Below, piece by piece: positions 8,826 to 18,082 of a stretch of DNA of 64,000 bases. Every line of letters starts with the position of its first letter. Within the stretch, counting starts at the first letter, position 1. The translations under genes and the position numbers were made by a program. The DNA is from Verrucomicrobiia bacterium (GTDB lineage Bacteria > Verrucomicrobiota > Verrucomicrobiia > Opitutales > Cerasicoccaceae): the NCBI GenBank assembly GCA_030432235.1, contig JAUIHT010000001.1:558001-622000 (forward strand), in the 5' to 3' direction. The notes beneath the pieces were generated by a model. It was not told the origin of the DNA. It worked only from the letters and a program-made list of their open reading frames with translations, and did not search any database.

Positions 8826-10373
8826 CTAGTGCTTGAAGTGCCTCTTGCCGGTGAAGACCATGGCCATGCCCTTTTCGTTGGCGGCGGCGATGACGTCCTC
8901 GTCCTTGACCGAGCCGCCGGGCTGGATGGCGGCGGTGGCTCCGGCCTCGGCGGCGGCCAGCAGGCCGTCGGGGAACGGGAAGAAGGCGTCGCTGGCGATG
9001 ATCGAACCATCCAGTGAGAGCCCGGCCTCGCCCGCCTTCCAGACGGCGATCTTCGAGCTGTCGACACGGCTCATCTGGCCCGCGCCGACGCCCAGGGTGC
9101 GCTCGGCGGTGGCGTAGACGATGGCGTTGGACTTCACATGCTTGACGACCTTCCAGCCGAAGATAAGCGCGGCCCATTCCTCGGGCGTGGGCTGGCGCTC
9201 GGTCACGACCTTGAACTCCTGAGGGCGGATCGGGTAGCGGTCACGATCCTGCACCAGGACGCCGCCGATGACGCTCTTGACCTCCGTGAGGGCGTCGGCG
9301 CGCAGGTAGTCGCGCGCGATCATGAGGCGCAGGTTCTTTTTCTTGGCGAAGATTTCGCGGGCCTCGGGGGTGAACTCCGGCGCGATGATGACTTCACAGA
9401 AGATTTTGGAGATAATCGCTGCCAAGTCGGCGTCGAGGGTCTGGTTCATCACAATGATGCCGCCGAAGGGGGCCTGCTTGTCCGTCTCGAAGGCCTGCTC
9501 CCAGGCGGTGACCATGTTGAGGTCGGAGGCGACGCCACAGGGGTTGGTGTGCTTGAGGATGGCCACGGTGGGCTTCTCAAACTCGCCGATGAGGTAGGTG
9601 GCGGCGGTGATGTCGATGATGTTGTTGTAGGAAAGTTCCTTGCCCTGAAGCTGCTCGAAGCACTCGTGGAAACGACCGTAGAGCGCGGCTTTCTGGTGCG
9701 GGTTTTCACCGTAGCGCAGGCTCTGGGCGAGCGGCAGGTTCAGGCTGGTCTGCGAAGGCAGGCCGAGCGCGCCGGCTAGGCTTTGTTTTTCTTCCAGGTA
9801 GGTGGCGATGGCGCCGTCGTAGGCACTGGTGCGGAAGTAGACCTTCACCGCGAGCTCCTTGCGCAGCTCGGTCAGGGTTTCCTCATCGCTGTCCATGGCC
9901 TCGAGGACGCGGCCGTAATCGCCTGGGTCGCACACGACGGTGACGGCGGCGTGGTTCTTGGCCGCGCTGCGGAGCATGGAGGGGCCGCCGATATCAATAT
10001 TCTCGATGGCGTCCTCCAGGGTGGCGTCGCGGTTGGCGATGGTGGCCTCGAAAGGGTAGAGGTTGACCACCACGAGGTCGATGAGGCCGATGCCATGCTC
10101 GGTGGCCTGGGCGAGGTGGTCCTCCTTGTCGCGTCGGCAGAGCAGCCCGCCGTGGATTTTCGGGTGCAGGGTCTTGATGCGGCCTTCCATCATCTCGGGA
10201 AAGCCGGTGTGCTCGGAAACGTCCGTCACGGGCAGGCCGGACTCCCGCAGGAGCTTGGCGGTGCCGCCGGTGGAGAGCAGCTTGTAGCCGTGCTTTTCCA
10301 CGAGGGCCTTGGCGAAGTCGGCCAGGCCGGATTTGTCACTGACGGAGAGGAGGGCGAGCTTTTGATCTGCCAT
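8826..10373 (-). CDS. purH: bifunctional AICAR formyltransferase / IMP cyclohydrolase
   Basis: Carries out the last two steps of purine synthesis: formyl transfer from 10-formyl-THF to AICAR, then ring closure to IMP, in the cytoplasm. The 515 residues match the usual length. The N-terminal MGS-like cyclohydrolase domain (about 1-145) shows [13 protein letters not shown] and [16 protein letters not shown]. The transformylase domain shows [16 protein letters not shown] and [13 protein letters not shown] with the catalytic Lys-His pair at K274-H275, and ends with the usual [11 protein letters not shown]. It is a single housekeeping gene, not linked by operon to the sugar genes; the GH2 gene is divergent. 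Confidence 0.98.
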   Translation of the reverse strand: MADQKLALLSVSDKSGLADFAKALVEKHGYKLLSTGGTAKLLRESGLPVTDVSEHTGFPEMMEGRIKTLHPKIHGGLLCRRDKEDHLAQATEHGIGLIDLVVVNLYPFEATIANRDATLEDAIENIDIGGPSMLRSAAKNHAAVTVVCDPGDYGRVLEAMDSDEETLTELRKELAVKVYFRTSAYDGAIATYLEEKQSLAGALGLPSQTSLNLPLAQSLRYGENPHQKAALYGRFHECFEQLQGKELSYNNIIDITAATYLIGEFEKPTVAILKHTNPCGVASDLNMVTAWEQAFETDKQAPFGGIIVMNQTLDADLAAIISKIFCEVIIAPEFTPEAREIFAKKKNLRLMIARDYLRADALTEVKSVIGGVLVQDRDRYPIRPQEFKVVTERQPTPEEWAALIFGWKVVKHVKSNAIVYATAERTLGVGAGQMSRVDSSKIAVWKAGEAGLSLDGSIIASDAFFPFPDGLLAAAEAGATAAIQPGGSVKDEDVIAAANEKGMAMVFTGKRHFKH

Positions 10374-10392
10374 AAGGAGCGATTAGAAAGTT

Positions 10393-10418
10393 CCTTCCCC
10401 GCAGGGCAAGGGGAAAGG
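10393..10418. other. stem-loop in the purH leader
   Basis: CCTTCCCC and GGGGAAAGG can pair, with one bulge, around a 9-base loop, 20-45 bp before the purH start. It does not match a purine riboswitch core that I can recognise. Function unclear. Confidence 0.3.
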
Positions 10419-10467
10419 CACGGGATTTGGGCGGTTATTTATACGTATCTACATAAACCTCGGTAAA

Positions 10468-10481
10468 GTAGGACGTTATTG
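10468..10481 (-). promoter_or_regulatory. weak LacI-like palindrome before the GH2 gene
   Basis: CAATAACGTCCTAC on the minus strand matches the CTATAACGTTATAG consensus at 10 of 14 positions, with the central AACGT kept. It lies 38 bp before the GH2 start. This is the weakest member of the proposed set and is far from the lacI-type gene. Confidence 0.25.
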
Positions 10482-10519
10482 TTTTTACATGTATGACCCC
10501 CGCGCCAAGCTGGAGGCTA

Positions 10520-12226
10520 ATGAAATACCGTCATACCCTTCGTCAGACCCAAAACCTCGGCGGCCTCTGGGACTTTGCCTTCCTGGAAACCGGCAGCCTG
10601 GATGACTTTACGCCCGATGCGTTTACCCCGGACGACCGGGTGCTGGTGCCCGGCGCCTTCGATGTGCTCCAGAAGTATGCGGGCAAGCGAGGTCTGGGCG
10701 TTTATCGCACAACGATTTGCGTGCCTGAAGGCATGCGCGGCGTCCTGCTCTTCGAGGCGGTTTCGATGGGCTCGCGCGTGTGGGTCGACGGTAAGATGTT
10801 GCATGCCAACGGTTGCGGCTACGCGCCATTCGCGGTCGAGCTGCCCGACGGCCCGGAGAAGCGTGAGCTGGTCGTGGTGACGGACAACCGTTTCGACTTC
10901 GAGGCGCGCCCGATGCACGACACGTATTTCGACTTCTACCAGTATGGCGGTATCATCCGCGTCGTCACGCTCCTGCTGCTGCCTGAGGGCAAGCCATGCG
11001 TGAAGACCCTCCACCTCACACCGGACGAAAAGGACTACGCCAAGGGCGTCGTTCACCTCGATCTCGCCCTCTGCTGCGCCGACGCCTTCAAGCCCCAGCT
11101 GCGCCTTTCCATCTGCGGCCAGCCGGTGGAGGATGCCCTGCCGGACTTCGATGCCGAGGGCCATCTGCGCTGCACATTGACGGTCAAGGACCCGAAGGTG
11201 TGGTCGCCGGACGCTCCGAATCTGCATTGCTGCCGCGTCGAGCTGCTCGACGAGGATGGCGAGGCCTATGACGACGCCGGGACGCGCTTCGGGCTGCGCC
11301 GCATTGAGGCCCGCGACGGCAAGCTGTTCCTCAACGGCGAGGAGCTGGAGCTGCGCGGCTACAACCGCCACGAGTGGTGCCCGATGACCGGCCCCTCCAC
11401 GCCTGTCGCGCAGATGTACGAGGACATCCGCCTGATGCGCGAGATGGGCTGCAACTTCGTACGTGGCTCGCACTACCATCAGGACCAGCAGTTCCTCGAC
11501 CTGTGTGATGAGATGGGGATGCTCGTCTGGGAGGAAAATCTTGGCTGGGGGCAGCGTGAAAAGACTTTCAAGCACCCAGCCTTCGCCGGGGAACACTTGA
11601 CCGCCCTCAAGTCGATGGTGGAGATCAGCTTCAACCATCCTTCCATCATCATGTGGGGCTTCCTCAACGAAGCCGACAGCCACAAGGACTATGCCCGGGC
11701 TGTCTTCGAGGAGTCGGCGAAGACACTCAAGGCCATGGACCCCTCGCGCCTGGTCACCTACGCTACGATGTTCCCCGAAGAGGATATCATGTACGATCTC
11801 GTCGACCTTATCAGCGTGAACAGTTACCCCGGTTGGTACGGCTGCGAGAATGTGAAGGACCCGCTTTCCCTCATCGCGCCTCGTTTCGAGGAAATCTTGA
11901 AATCCATCGACGAGCGTGGCTTTGCGGACAAGCCGGTTATCATATCCGAGACCGGTGCGGAGGCGCTTTATGGCTGGCGTGAGCCCCACAACGATTTCTT
12001 TAGCGAGGCCTATCAGGCAAAGTACCTTGCGGAAGCCTGTCGTGCCGTGTTTGCCCATTCGCGCATTTCCGGCGTCGCGTTGTGGCACTTTAGCGATGTG
12101 CGTACTTACGGCGGTGGTCACTCACTGATGCGCCCACGAACCTATAACAACAAGGGTACTTTTGACGAATATCGTCGACCGAAGCAGGCCCATGAGGCGG
12201 TTAGTGAGGCATTCCGGGGGCGCTAG
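10520..12226 (+). CDS. GH2 family glycosidase (beta-galactosidase/glucuronidase type)
   Basis: Retaining exo-beta-glycosidase, 568 residues from the chosen start. The order is that of GH2: a sugar-binding jelly roll (about 5-165), an Ig-like domain, then a TIM barrel. Catalytic motifs are visible: acid/base E384 in WGFLNEAD and nucleophile E477 in ISETGAEALYG. RGYNRHEW and GCNFVRGSHY at the barrel start are typical. No signal peptide is present, so a cytoplasmic place is likely. The start at 10520 is preferred over 10493 because GGAGG lies at 10512-10516 and the first nine residues of the longer form are not needed. Beta-glucuronidase or beta-galactosidase activity are both possible; the short form without the C-terminal small-chain domains fits the glucuronidase branch better. 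Confidence 0.9.
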   Translation: MKYRHTLRQTQNLGGLWDFAFLETGSLDDFTPDAFTPDDRVLVPGAFDVLQKYAGKRGLGVYRTTICVPEGMRGVLLFEAVSMGSRVWVDGKMLHANGCGYAPFAVELPDGPEKRELVVVTDNRFDFEARPMHDTYFDFYQYGGIIRVVTLLLLPEGKPCVKTLHLTPDEKDYAKGVVHLDLALCCADAFKPQLRLSICGQPVEDALPDFDAEGHLRCTLTVKDPKVWSPDAPNLHCCRVELLDEDGEAYDDAGTRFGLRRIEARDGKLFLNGEELELRGYNRHEWCPMTGPSTPVAQMYEDIRLMREMGCNFVRGSHYHQDQQFLDLCDEMGMLVWEENLGWGQREKTFKHPAFAGEHLTALKSMVEISFNHPSIIMWGFLNEADSHKDYARAVFEESAKTLKAMDPSRLVTYATMFPEEDIMYDLVDLISVNSYPGWYGCENVKDPLSLIAPRFEEILKSIDERGFADKPVIISETGAEALYGWREPHNDFFSEAYQAKYLAEACRAVFAHSRISGVALWHFSDVRTYGGGHSLMRPRTYNNKGTFDEYRRPKQAHEAVSEAFRGR

Positions 12227-12230
12227 CCTG

Positions 12231-12246
12231 GGTGGATTAGTCCACC
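12231..12246 (+). terminator. stem-loop after the GH2 gene
   Basis: GGTGGA-TTAG-TCCACC, a perfect 6-bp stem starting four bases after the GH2 stop. No T-run follows, so it is at best an imperfect intrinsic terminator or a 3'-end stabiliser. Confidence 0.35.
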
Positions 12247-12301
12247 GGTAAGCGCGAGGATATCGGCAATAGTGCCAAAAACATCAGTTTTGCCTTAACG
12301 G

Positions 12302-12318
12302 GTCGTTTTTGTCCCATC
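12302..12318 (+). promoter_or_regulatory. weak copy of the GTCGGTTTTG promoter-like element
   Basis: GTCGTTTTTGTCCCATC matches the first 11 bases of the element seen at 27117-27133 at 10 of 11 positions, and keeps the T...AT pattern at the -10-like hexamer (TCCCAT). It lies 117 bp before the start of the beta-helix gene, further than in the better copies. Confidence 0.3.
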
Positions 12319-12435
12319 GCTGGAAGAATTGAGCCAAGCTTAGGCTTTGGATTAGAGAGTGTTGTTTGTCAGTCTGGATGCGGCATCACGGGCTATGCCT
12401 GTGCGCCTAGTTCAACCCCTAACCCCAGATTGATA

Positions 12436-14733
12436 ATGAAGCAACGATGCTCTGAACTCTGCTTGTATTCAGATAAAAATAAATACAAATCATCCATGCA
12501 AGGGCGTGTACTGTCCGCCTTAAGTATGTGCTTCCTGTTACTCTCCATGATGTCTGCGCGTGCCTACACGCCGGACGGTTCAGTCCCGACGGGTCTCGAT
12601 AACCTGATGCCGTCCTCGTGGGACCTTACCACAGTGACGAACCGCATTTGGGTGGCGTCGGGCGGAACCGGCGACGGCACCTCTGAGTCTACACCGCTGG
12701 GCTCCATCCAGGATGCCATTGACGATGCTACGGCGGGCACGGTCATTCTGGTCAAGGCGGGTACCTATTACGAGAGCCTGGAGATCAAGAAGGGCCTGGG
12801 TACCGCCAATGGCACCAACACCTCGCCGATTCTGCTGGTTTCCGCCGATGGCCCGGAGCAGGCCGTTGTGCAGTCCAGCGGCAACGTTTGTACCATCTCC
12901 AGCTCGAAGATAAGCAACTGGGGCATCATCGGGTTCAAGGTCGTCGGCTCGGGTTCGAAGACCAGTGGGGACAACAGCCCGATCAAGCTGGGGTCCACCA
13001 ACATCATCACCAGCGATCCGACGAACAACTGGTTTGTTGCCGGCAATCTGGTTACCGGCCAGGGGCGAGACGGCACCAAATACTACAGTGGCCGCAATAT
13101 CTTCTGGATTGGCAATACCTACAACGGCGACTGGGGGCAGGAAGCCTGCGACCATGTCGTGGTGGGCGTGCAGGATACCAATGGCGACGATAACCAGTTC
13201 GCCTTCAACACCGTTGCAGGCACGGCCTTGTACACCGCCATCACGCTCAAGATGGGTACGAACAACTACCTGATCTACAACAACGACTTCCAGATCGATG
13301 CTGGCAGTGCCGCCATCCGCCTGGGCGGCAACGGCGAGCTTCAGAGTATTATCAACGAGATTCCCTACCAGACCGAGTCGGACTTCGATCCGCAGACGGG
13401 CGTGAAAATAAGCGTGCTCTATAACGAGTTCACCGCAGACGTGGGCAAGAATGTGCAGTTCTACGGTTCCCGTGATTGTGAAGTCAGCTACAACAACCTG
13501 GCCAACCCCAATGCCGCCTACGATATCACCGATGGCATCGCGGACCTTGGCGATGATGAGAACGGCGACCCGTACCTATTTACCCCCGATGGCAACAGTG
13601 TTGTCGGCAACAAGATTTATTCGTCCACGGTGAACGATTTCTCCGGTGCCCTGGACGACGGTACGAATTACACCATCAGCGGCAATAGCTCCAGTGCGAC
13701 CTTCAATTATCCCGTGGGCGCTTCGCATCTGGAGCCGCTTATCGAGTCGCTGATCGATACGCTGCGCTACGGTCCGCAGCTCGATATCCTGATCGTTGAA
13801 AACGGCGATTTCGAAAGCGGCAACGACGGGAGCTGGGACATCACCGGAGCTTCGATACAGTCCTCCGTTACCTATAACGGCAGCGCTTACGCGGGAGCTG
13901 TCACGCCCAATGGTGCGTATCGCAAGATTATCCAGGAGGAAATACCGGTGGTGGCTGGGGAAACCCTGACTGCTGCCGGGCGCATGAAGATCGTCGGTTT
14001 CGATGGTGTCAAGAAGGGCCTCTTTCAACTGCGCTTCTACGATACCGATGCGGGAGGCACGTACAACGGCTCTCCGGGGAGTCCGGTGTCGGCGGGTAAT
14101 CACTCCGTTGCCGGGGTGACCGAGACCGTGAACGACGACTGGGAGCTGTTCACCGACATGAATGTCGTCGTGCCCGACGATGCGGATATCATGACCGTCT
14201 GGCTGGCCGCTCAGCAGAGCACCACCGGCACGGTCTACTTTGACGATATCTTCGTCTATGCGTCGGATGCCCTGCCGGGTACTTCACTGCTGGCGGACGG
14301 CGACTTCGCCAACAGCAACGCAAATGGCGATTGGGCCGTTCATCAGACGGCGGATATCGATGCTGCCGGTGGACTCGACGGCAGCCCGGCCCTGCACCAG
14401 GAAGCCACCTCGGGCTATACCGCGACGACTCAGGTGGTGGATGTCACCGGCATCAGTACGCTTCACGCCGCTGGATACATCAAGGCCAGCAATTTAGCCA
14501 CTGGCAAGAAGGCGATGATTCAAGTGCGCTTCTACGACAGCGGCGACTCCCAGATAGAGATCGAGGGCGTCGGAGACATCGTCGAGGACAGCAGCGGGAT
14601 GTTCGTGCAGGTGGTTGCGATGGATATCAGCGTGCCGACGGGTGCTGCTTACGCCAAGTTCTGGTGCGCGGTCAACGGCGGCAGCCAGGGCGAGGCCTGG
14701 TTCGACGACTTGCAACTGACCGAAGCGCCCTGA
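12436..14733 (+). CDS. secreted right-handed beta-helix protein with two carbohydrate-binding-like domains
   Basis: About 765 residues. An uncharged core starting near the second in-frame Met (12496, MQGRVLSALSMCFLLLSMMS) forms the signal peptide; either 12436 or 12496 may be the true start, and the TTG at 12430 is unlikely. Residues about 60-420 look like a DUF1565/pectate-lyase-type beta-helix: WVASGGTGDGTSESTPLGS, AGTVILVKAGTYYESL, then repeated short strand blocks. Two tandem jelly-roll domains follow (about 453-615, GDFESGNDGSWDI; about 615-764, LLADGDFANSNANGDW), each ending in a motif like YFDDIFVYA or WFDDLQL, as in CBM4/9-type modules. It probably binds or cuts an acidic or substituted glycan outside the cell. 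Catalytic residues cannot be assigned by eye. Confidence 0.65.
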   Translation: MKQRCSELCLYSDKNKYKSSMQGRVLSALSMCFLLLSMMSARAYTPDGSVPTGLDNLMPSSWDLTTVTNRIWVASGGTGDGTSESTPLGSIQDAIDDATAGTVILVKAGTYYESLEIKKGLGTANGTNTSPILLVSADGPEQAVVQSSGNVCTISSSKISNWGIIGFKVVGSGSKTSGDNSPIKLGSTNIITSDPTNNWFVAGNLVTGQGRDGTKYYSGRNIFWIGNTYNGDWGQEACDHVVVGVQDTNGDDNQFAFNTVAGTALYTAITLKMGTNNYLIYNNDFQIDAGSAAIRLGGNGELQSIINEIPYQTESDFDPQTGVKISVLYNEFTADVGKNVQFYGSRDCEVSYNNLANPNAAYDITDGIADLGDDENGDPYLFTPDGNSVVGNKIYSSTVNDFSGALDDGTNYTISGNSSSATFNYPVGASHLEPLIESLIDTLRYGPQLDILIVENGDFESGNDGSWDITGASIQSSVTYNGSAYAGAVTPNGAYRKIIQEEIPVVAGETLTAAGRMKIVGFDGVKKGLFQLRFYDTDAGGTYNGSPGSPVSAGNHSVAGVTETVNDDWELFTDMNVVVPDDADIMTVWLAAQQSTTGTVYFDDIFVYASDALPGTSLLADGDFANSNANGDWAVHQTADIDAAGGLDGSPALHQEATSGYTATTQVVDVTGISTLHAAGYIKASNLATGKKAMIQVRFYDSGDSQIEIEGVGDIVEDSSGMFVQVVAMDISVPTGAAYAKFWCAVNGGSQGEAWFDDLQLTEAP

Positions 14734-14753
14734 GCTCGCGGTCGATTTTCAGC

Positions 14754-14789
14754 AACGCCTCGCCCTGATTTGGGGCGGGGCGTTTTTTT
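14754..14789 (+). terminator. Rho-independent terminator of the beta-helix gene
   Basis: AACGCCTCGCCC and GGGCGGGGCGTT pair around a short loop (one mismatch), followed by a run of seven T at 14783-14789. It lies 20 bp after the beta-helix gene stop and touches the stop codon of the convergent esterase gene, so the two transcripts probably overlap at their ends. Confidence 0.85.
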
Positions 14790-16251
14790 AGCTGTCCTTA
14801 TCGGTGCGGAAGGGCAGCAAGGGTAGGCCCATGTTGTTGTAGACAGTGTTGTACGGAAAGCTCGCCCAGGCATAACGCACGGCCACGGGCTGGCTGACCT
14901 CGGGGCTTGAGACAGTAATCGTACCGCCGTCAACCTGGGTGTCGGCCCAGTGCCAGTCACCCTCGGCCCCGCGGATGGCAAAGCCGCTTTTACCGTCGAC
15001 CGGCGTGTAATGGAGGCCTTGGCCGGCATCAAAAAAGTTCAGCACGACGCGATCGCCCTCGATTTTGTAATTCTTCAGCCGGGGGCTTTGCGTGATGCCT
15101 TCCTTGCCATAAACCAAACCTTGCGCGGCGAGCGCCAGCCGCTTGCCGACCGTCTCCTTATCCTTGGGGTGGATGTCCTTTTGCATGCCGACATCCACGG
15201 CGGTGGCCACGCCGGTGTTGGGGAGTGTCAAGGCCTCGGCCTGGGCTTCACGGATATTGGCCCAGCCGCCTTCGGAGGGCTCGCTCTGCTGTTTGCGGAA
15301 GCCCGCCAATTCCACGTAGAGGAAGGGGAAGTCTCCCTGGCCCCAGCGCGCCCGCCAGCTTTCGATCATAAGCGGAAAGGTCGCTTTGTATTCATCGGGT
15401 TTGCCGGCGTTGGCTTCGCCTTGATACCAGATGACGCCCTCGATGGCGTAGGGGATGAAGGGGTGCACCATGGCGTTATAGAGCCAACTCGGAGCCTTCT
15501 GCATCTTTTCGCGGTAAATTGGGCGGCCCTTGCTGTCCTTCATGGACTCGGGGTCCTTCTGGAACTTTTGATATGTTTCGAGCATGTCTGCCGCCGCGGG
15601 CTCATTTTCCAAAGCGTCCATTGGCGTCCAGGCCTCGACCGGAGTTCCGCCCCAGGCGGTTTTGATGAGCCCGATGGGTTGACCCAGGTACTGATTAAGT
15701 TCCACGCCGAAGTAATAGCCGACGGCGGAGAAGTCCCGCGCTGTGTCGCGTGTGCAGAGCACCCACTGGCCCTGAAGCTCGTCCAGGGGAGTTTCGCTGG
15801 TATTGTTGATGACGGTGAAGAGCCGGATTTGGTCGTTGTTTGCCTGCTCTAGGGCGGCGTCCAGATTGCTGGCATTCTTGAGGGGGAAATTCATGTTCGA
15901 CTGCCCCGAGCAGACCCATACCTGGCCGGTCAGGACGTTCTCGAAGCGAACGGGCTCGCTGGCTTCGCCGACAATGGTCACCTTGCCGTTCAGGCCCGAA
16001 GCGCAAGCGGGCAGGGTGGCTTTCCACTGGCCCTTCGCATCGGCAGTGGCAGCTGTTTTGGAAATCAGGCCATCTTCTCCGTAGAGCTGGACGGTGACTT
16101 GCTCACCGGGCTCCGCGGTACCCCAGAAGGGCAGGGGCTTATCTGCCTGAAGCACCATGTTGTCGCCAAAGATGGCGGGCAGGCTGATGGTGGCGTGCGC
16201 CGACAGGGCGCTGATGAGGAGGAGGGCTAAGGTAACTCGGGATTTTATCAT
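14788..16251 (-). CDS. sialate O-acetylesterase-like SGNH esterase
   Basis: Secreted SGNH-fold acetylesterase, 487 residues. The signal peptide is IKSRVTLALLLISALSAHA. Nucleophile motif CSGQSNMNFPL (S118) is followed by KTAWGGTPVEAW, GVIWYQGEANAG and the His block DIHPKDKETVGKRLAL, the full set for this family (DUF303). Related enzymes of family CE20 remove acetyl groups from plant-type glycans, so an acetyl-xylan or similar substrate is as likely as sialic acid in this setting. The start at 16251 lies one base after the upstream sulfatase stop, so the pair is an operon; a start at 16269 would overlap the sulfatase by 17 bp. Confidence 0.85.
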   Translation of the reverse strand: MIKSRVTLALLLISALSAHATISLPAIFGDNMVLQADKPLPFWGTAEPGEQVTVQLYGEDGLISKTAATADAKGQWKATLPACASGLNGKVTIVGEASEPVRFENVLTGQVWVCSGQSNMNFPLKNASNLDAALEQANNDQIRLFTVINNTSETPLDELQGQWVLCTRDTARDFSAVGYYFGVELNQYLGQPIGLIKTAWGGTPVEAWTPMDALENEPAAADMLETYQKFQKDPESMKDSKGRPIYREKMQKAPSWLYNAMVHPFIPYAIEGVIWYQGEANAGKPDEYKATFPLMIESWRARWGQGDFPFLYVELAGFRKQQSEPSEGGWANIREAQAEALTLPNTGVATAVDVGMQKDIHPKDKETVGKRLALAAQGLVYGKEGITQSPRLKNYKIEGDRVVLNFFDAGQGLHYTPVDGKSGFAIRGAEGDWHWADTQVDGGTITVSSPEVSQPVAVRYAWASFPYNTVYNNMGLPLLPFRTDKDS

Positions 16252-16252
16252 G

Positions 16253-17842
16253 CTACATTTTGTAATCATCCTTCACCGAGTCCCACCAGGCGTTGTATTT
16301 CGCGGCCAGGCTCTGGGCGATATCCGGATGGGTTTCGATAAGGTTGTTGGTTTCAGTGGGGTCTTGCTCGAGATCGTAAAGCTCCCAGTTTTGCTTGTCC
16401 GCACGGAAGCAGACAAGCTTCCATTTGCCGTCGAGGATGGCGCCGCGCTTGGTGAACTCAAAGTAGAAGGTGCGGTCTTCGCCCTCGGTAGCAGGCGTGA
16501 TGATATTGTCGAGAAGGCTTTGTCCCTCGAGGGGAAGCGTGTTGTTTTTGCCGCGGCTTTCCGGATAGCTGGCGGCGGTGACCTCGAGTAGCGTCGGCAT
16601 GACGTCGATGAGGTGGCCGGGCTGGGTGACAACGCGGCCGGGTTCCTTCAGCCTGACAGGCCAGGAGGCTATCATCGGGGTGTTGATGCCACCCTCGAAG
16701 GTGTAGCCTTTCCACATCTTGAAGGGGCTGGCGGCGGCGTTGGCCCAGGACAGACCGATGCTGCCGAAGGTGGTGTCGCTGCCGGGCGTGACGCCCTCCT
16801 GGTTGCCCCAGGCAATTGCGCGGCCGTCCCGGGTTTCAAAGGAGCCGCCCAGGCAAGTTTCGGCGTTGCCCTTGCCGATGCTCTCGGCGGATGGGCCGTT
16901 GTCGGACATGAAAAGGATGAGGGTGTTGTCGTACTGACCGTTCTTTTTGAGGTCTGCAAGGAGGCGGCCGATGTTGCGGTCCATGCAGTCGACCATGGCT
17001 GCGTGGACTTCCATGCGGGAGGCGTTCCAGGCCTGGTTGACTTGCTCCCAGTCCTCCGTCTTGCGATGCAGCTCGGTCAGCTTGGCCTCCGGCGGAAAGA
17101 TGCCCTGCTCGACGGCGTGCTCGAAGCGCTTTTGCCGCAGGGCTTCCCAGCCACCATCGTATTTGCCTTTATACTTGGCGATGTCCTCCGGGCGGGCGTG
17201 CAGAGGCCAGTGAGGCGCGGTGTAGGCCAGGTAGAGGAAAAAGGGCGTCTGGGGCGATTCTACCCGGTGCTGGTTCAGGAATTGAATGGCCTCGTCGGTG
17301 ATGGCGTCGGTGTAGTAAAAGTCTTCGTCGGGCTCGATGGGGCTTTCGTTGCGCGTCAGGGTGTAGGGGTCGTAGTAAGACCCAGCTCCGTGGAGTGTGC
17401 CGAAGAATTCGTCGAAGCCGCGTCCGGTCGGTAGGTTGTCGCGGTTCTTCTCGTAATCGCCGCGCAGGTGCCACTTGCCGGACAGGTAACTTTTATAGCC
17501 GGCAGGTTTCAACACCTCGGCGATGGTAACCACGTCCGGGCTCAGCATCCGGTAGCGGGTGGAGCGGTGGAAATCGACACCGGTCAGCAGCGAAGCCCGC
17601 GAAGACCAGCACTTGGTGTTGTTGTAAAACTGATTGAACTTCACCCCTTCGGCAGCGAGCCGGTCGAGGTTTGGGGTGTTGATTTCGCCCCCGTAGGCAC
17701 CAAGGTCGGTGTAGCCGAGGTCGTCGGCCAGAATGATAACAATGTTGGGCTGGGGGCTCTCCGGAGCCGCCCGAAGAAGCGAAAGGCAGCACAGGCCAAT
17801 GAGAAAAAGTGAGAAACGCATACAAGGTAAAACGGGGAACAT
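16253..17842 (-). CDS. secreted sulfatase with a CxSxR active-site motif
   Basis: Family S1 sulfatase, 529 residues, or 522 if the second Met at 17821 is used (a cleaner signal peptide, MRFSLFLIGLCCLSLLRA). The metal site NIVIILADDLGYTDLGAYGG is intact. The formylglycine position is C78 in KCWSSRASLLTG (C71 in the shorter form). The expected pattern is CxPxR or CxAxR; here the third residue is Ser. Other sulfatase blocks are present: YLSGKWHLRG, FFLYLAYTAPHWPLHA and LILFMSDNGPSAE. It is exported and followed at one base by the acetylesterase, so both probably remove substituents from the same exported substrate. Whether this motif is matured is open. Confidence 0.9.
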   Translation of the reverse strand: MFPVLPCMRFSLFLIGLCCLSLLRAAPESPQPNIVIILADDLGYTDLGAYGGEINTPNLDRLAAEGVKFNQFYNNTKCWSSRASLLTGVDFHRSTRYRMLSPDVVTIAEVLKPAGYKSYLSGKWHLRGDYEKNRDNLPTGRGFDEFFGTLHGAGSYYDPYTLTRNESPIEPDEDFYYTDAITDEAIQFLNQHRVESPQTPFFLYLAYTAPHWPLHARPEDIAKYKGKYDGGWEALRQKRFEHAVEQGIFPPEAKLTELHRKTEDWEQVNQAWNASRMEVHAAMVDCMDRNIGRLLADLKKNGQYDNTLILFMSDNGPSAESIGKGNAETCLGGSFETRDGRAIAWGNQEGVTPGSDTTFGSIGLSWANAAASPFKMWKGYTFEGGINTPMIASWPVRLKEPGRVVTQPGHLIDVMPTLLEVTAASYPESRGKNNTLPLEGQSLLDNIITPATEGEDRTFYFEFTKRGAILDGKWKLVCFRADKQNWELYDLEQDPTETNNLIETHPDIAQSLAAKYNAWWDSVKDDYKM

Positions 17843-18082
17843 TTATGCGCGAACCGCGCACATATGGAGTAACGATACATCAGGCGTGTTTGGGAGTAAA
17901 TACGACTTTTCTGTTATTAGTGTTAGGATTCCCGTTCACGGGGCCGTAGAGGTTGAATTGTGTCTTTCTTAGGCTATAGTTCTGCCTCATTCCTTTATTT
18001 ATGGGAAGTTTCCCATTGTTCGACCCCTCGCGATAGCACGAATCATACGGATTGCATCGCCAACTTCAATTGCCCAACCCCG

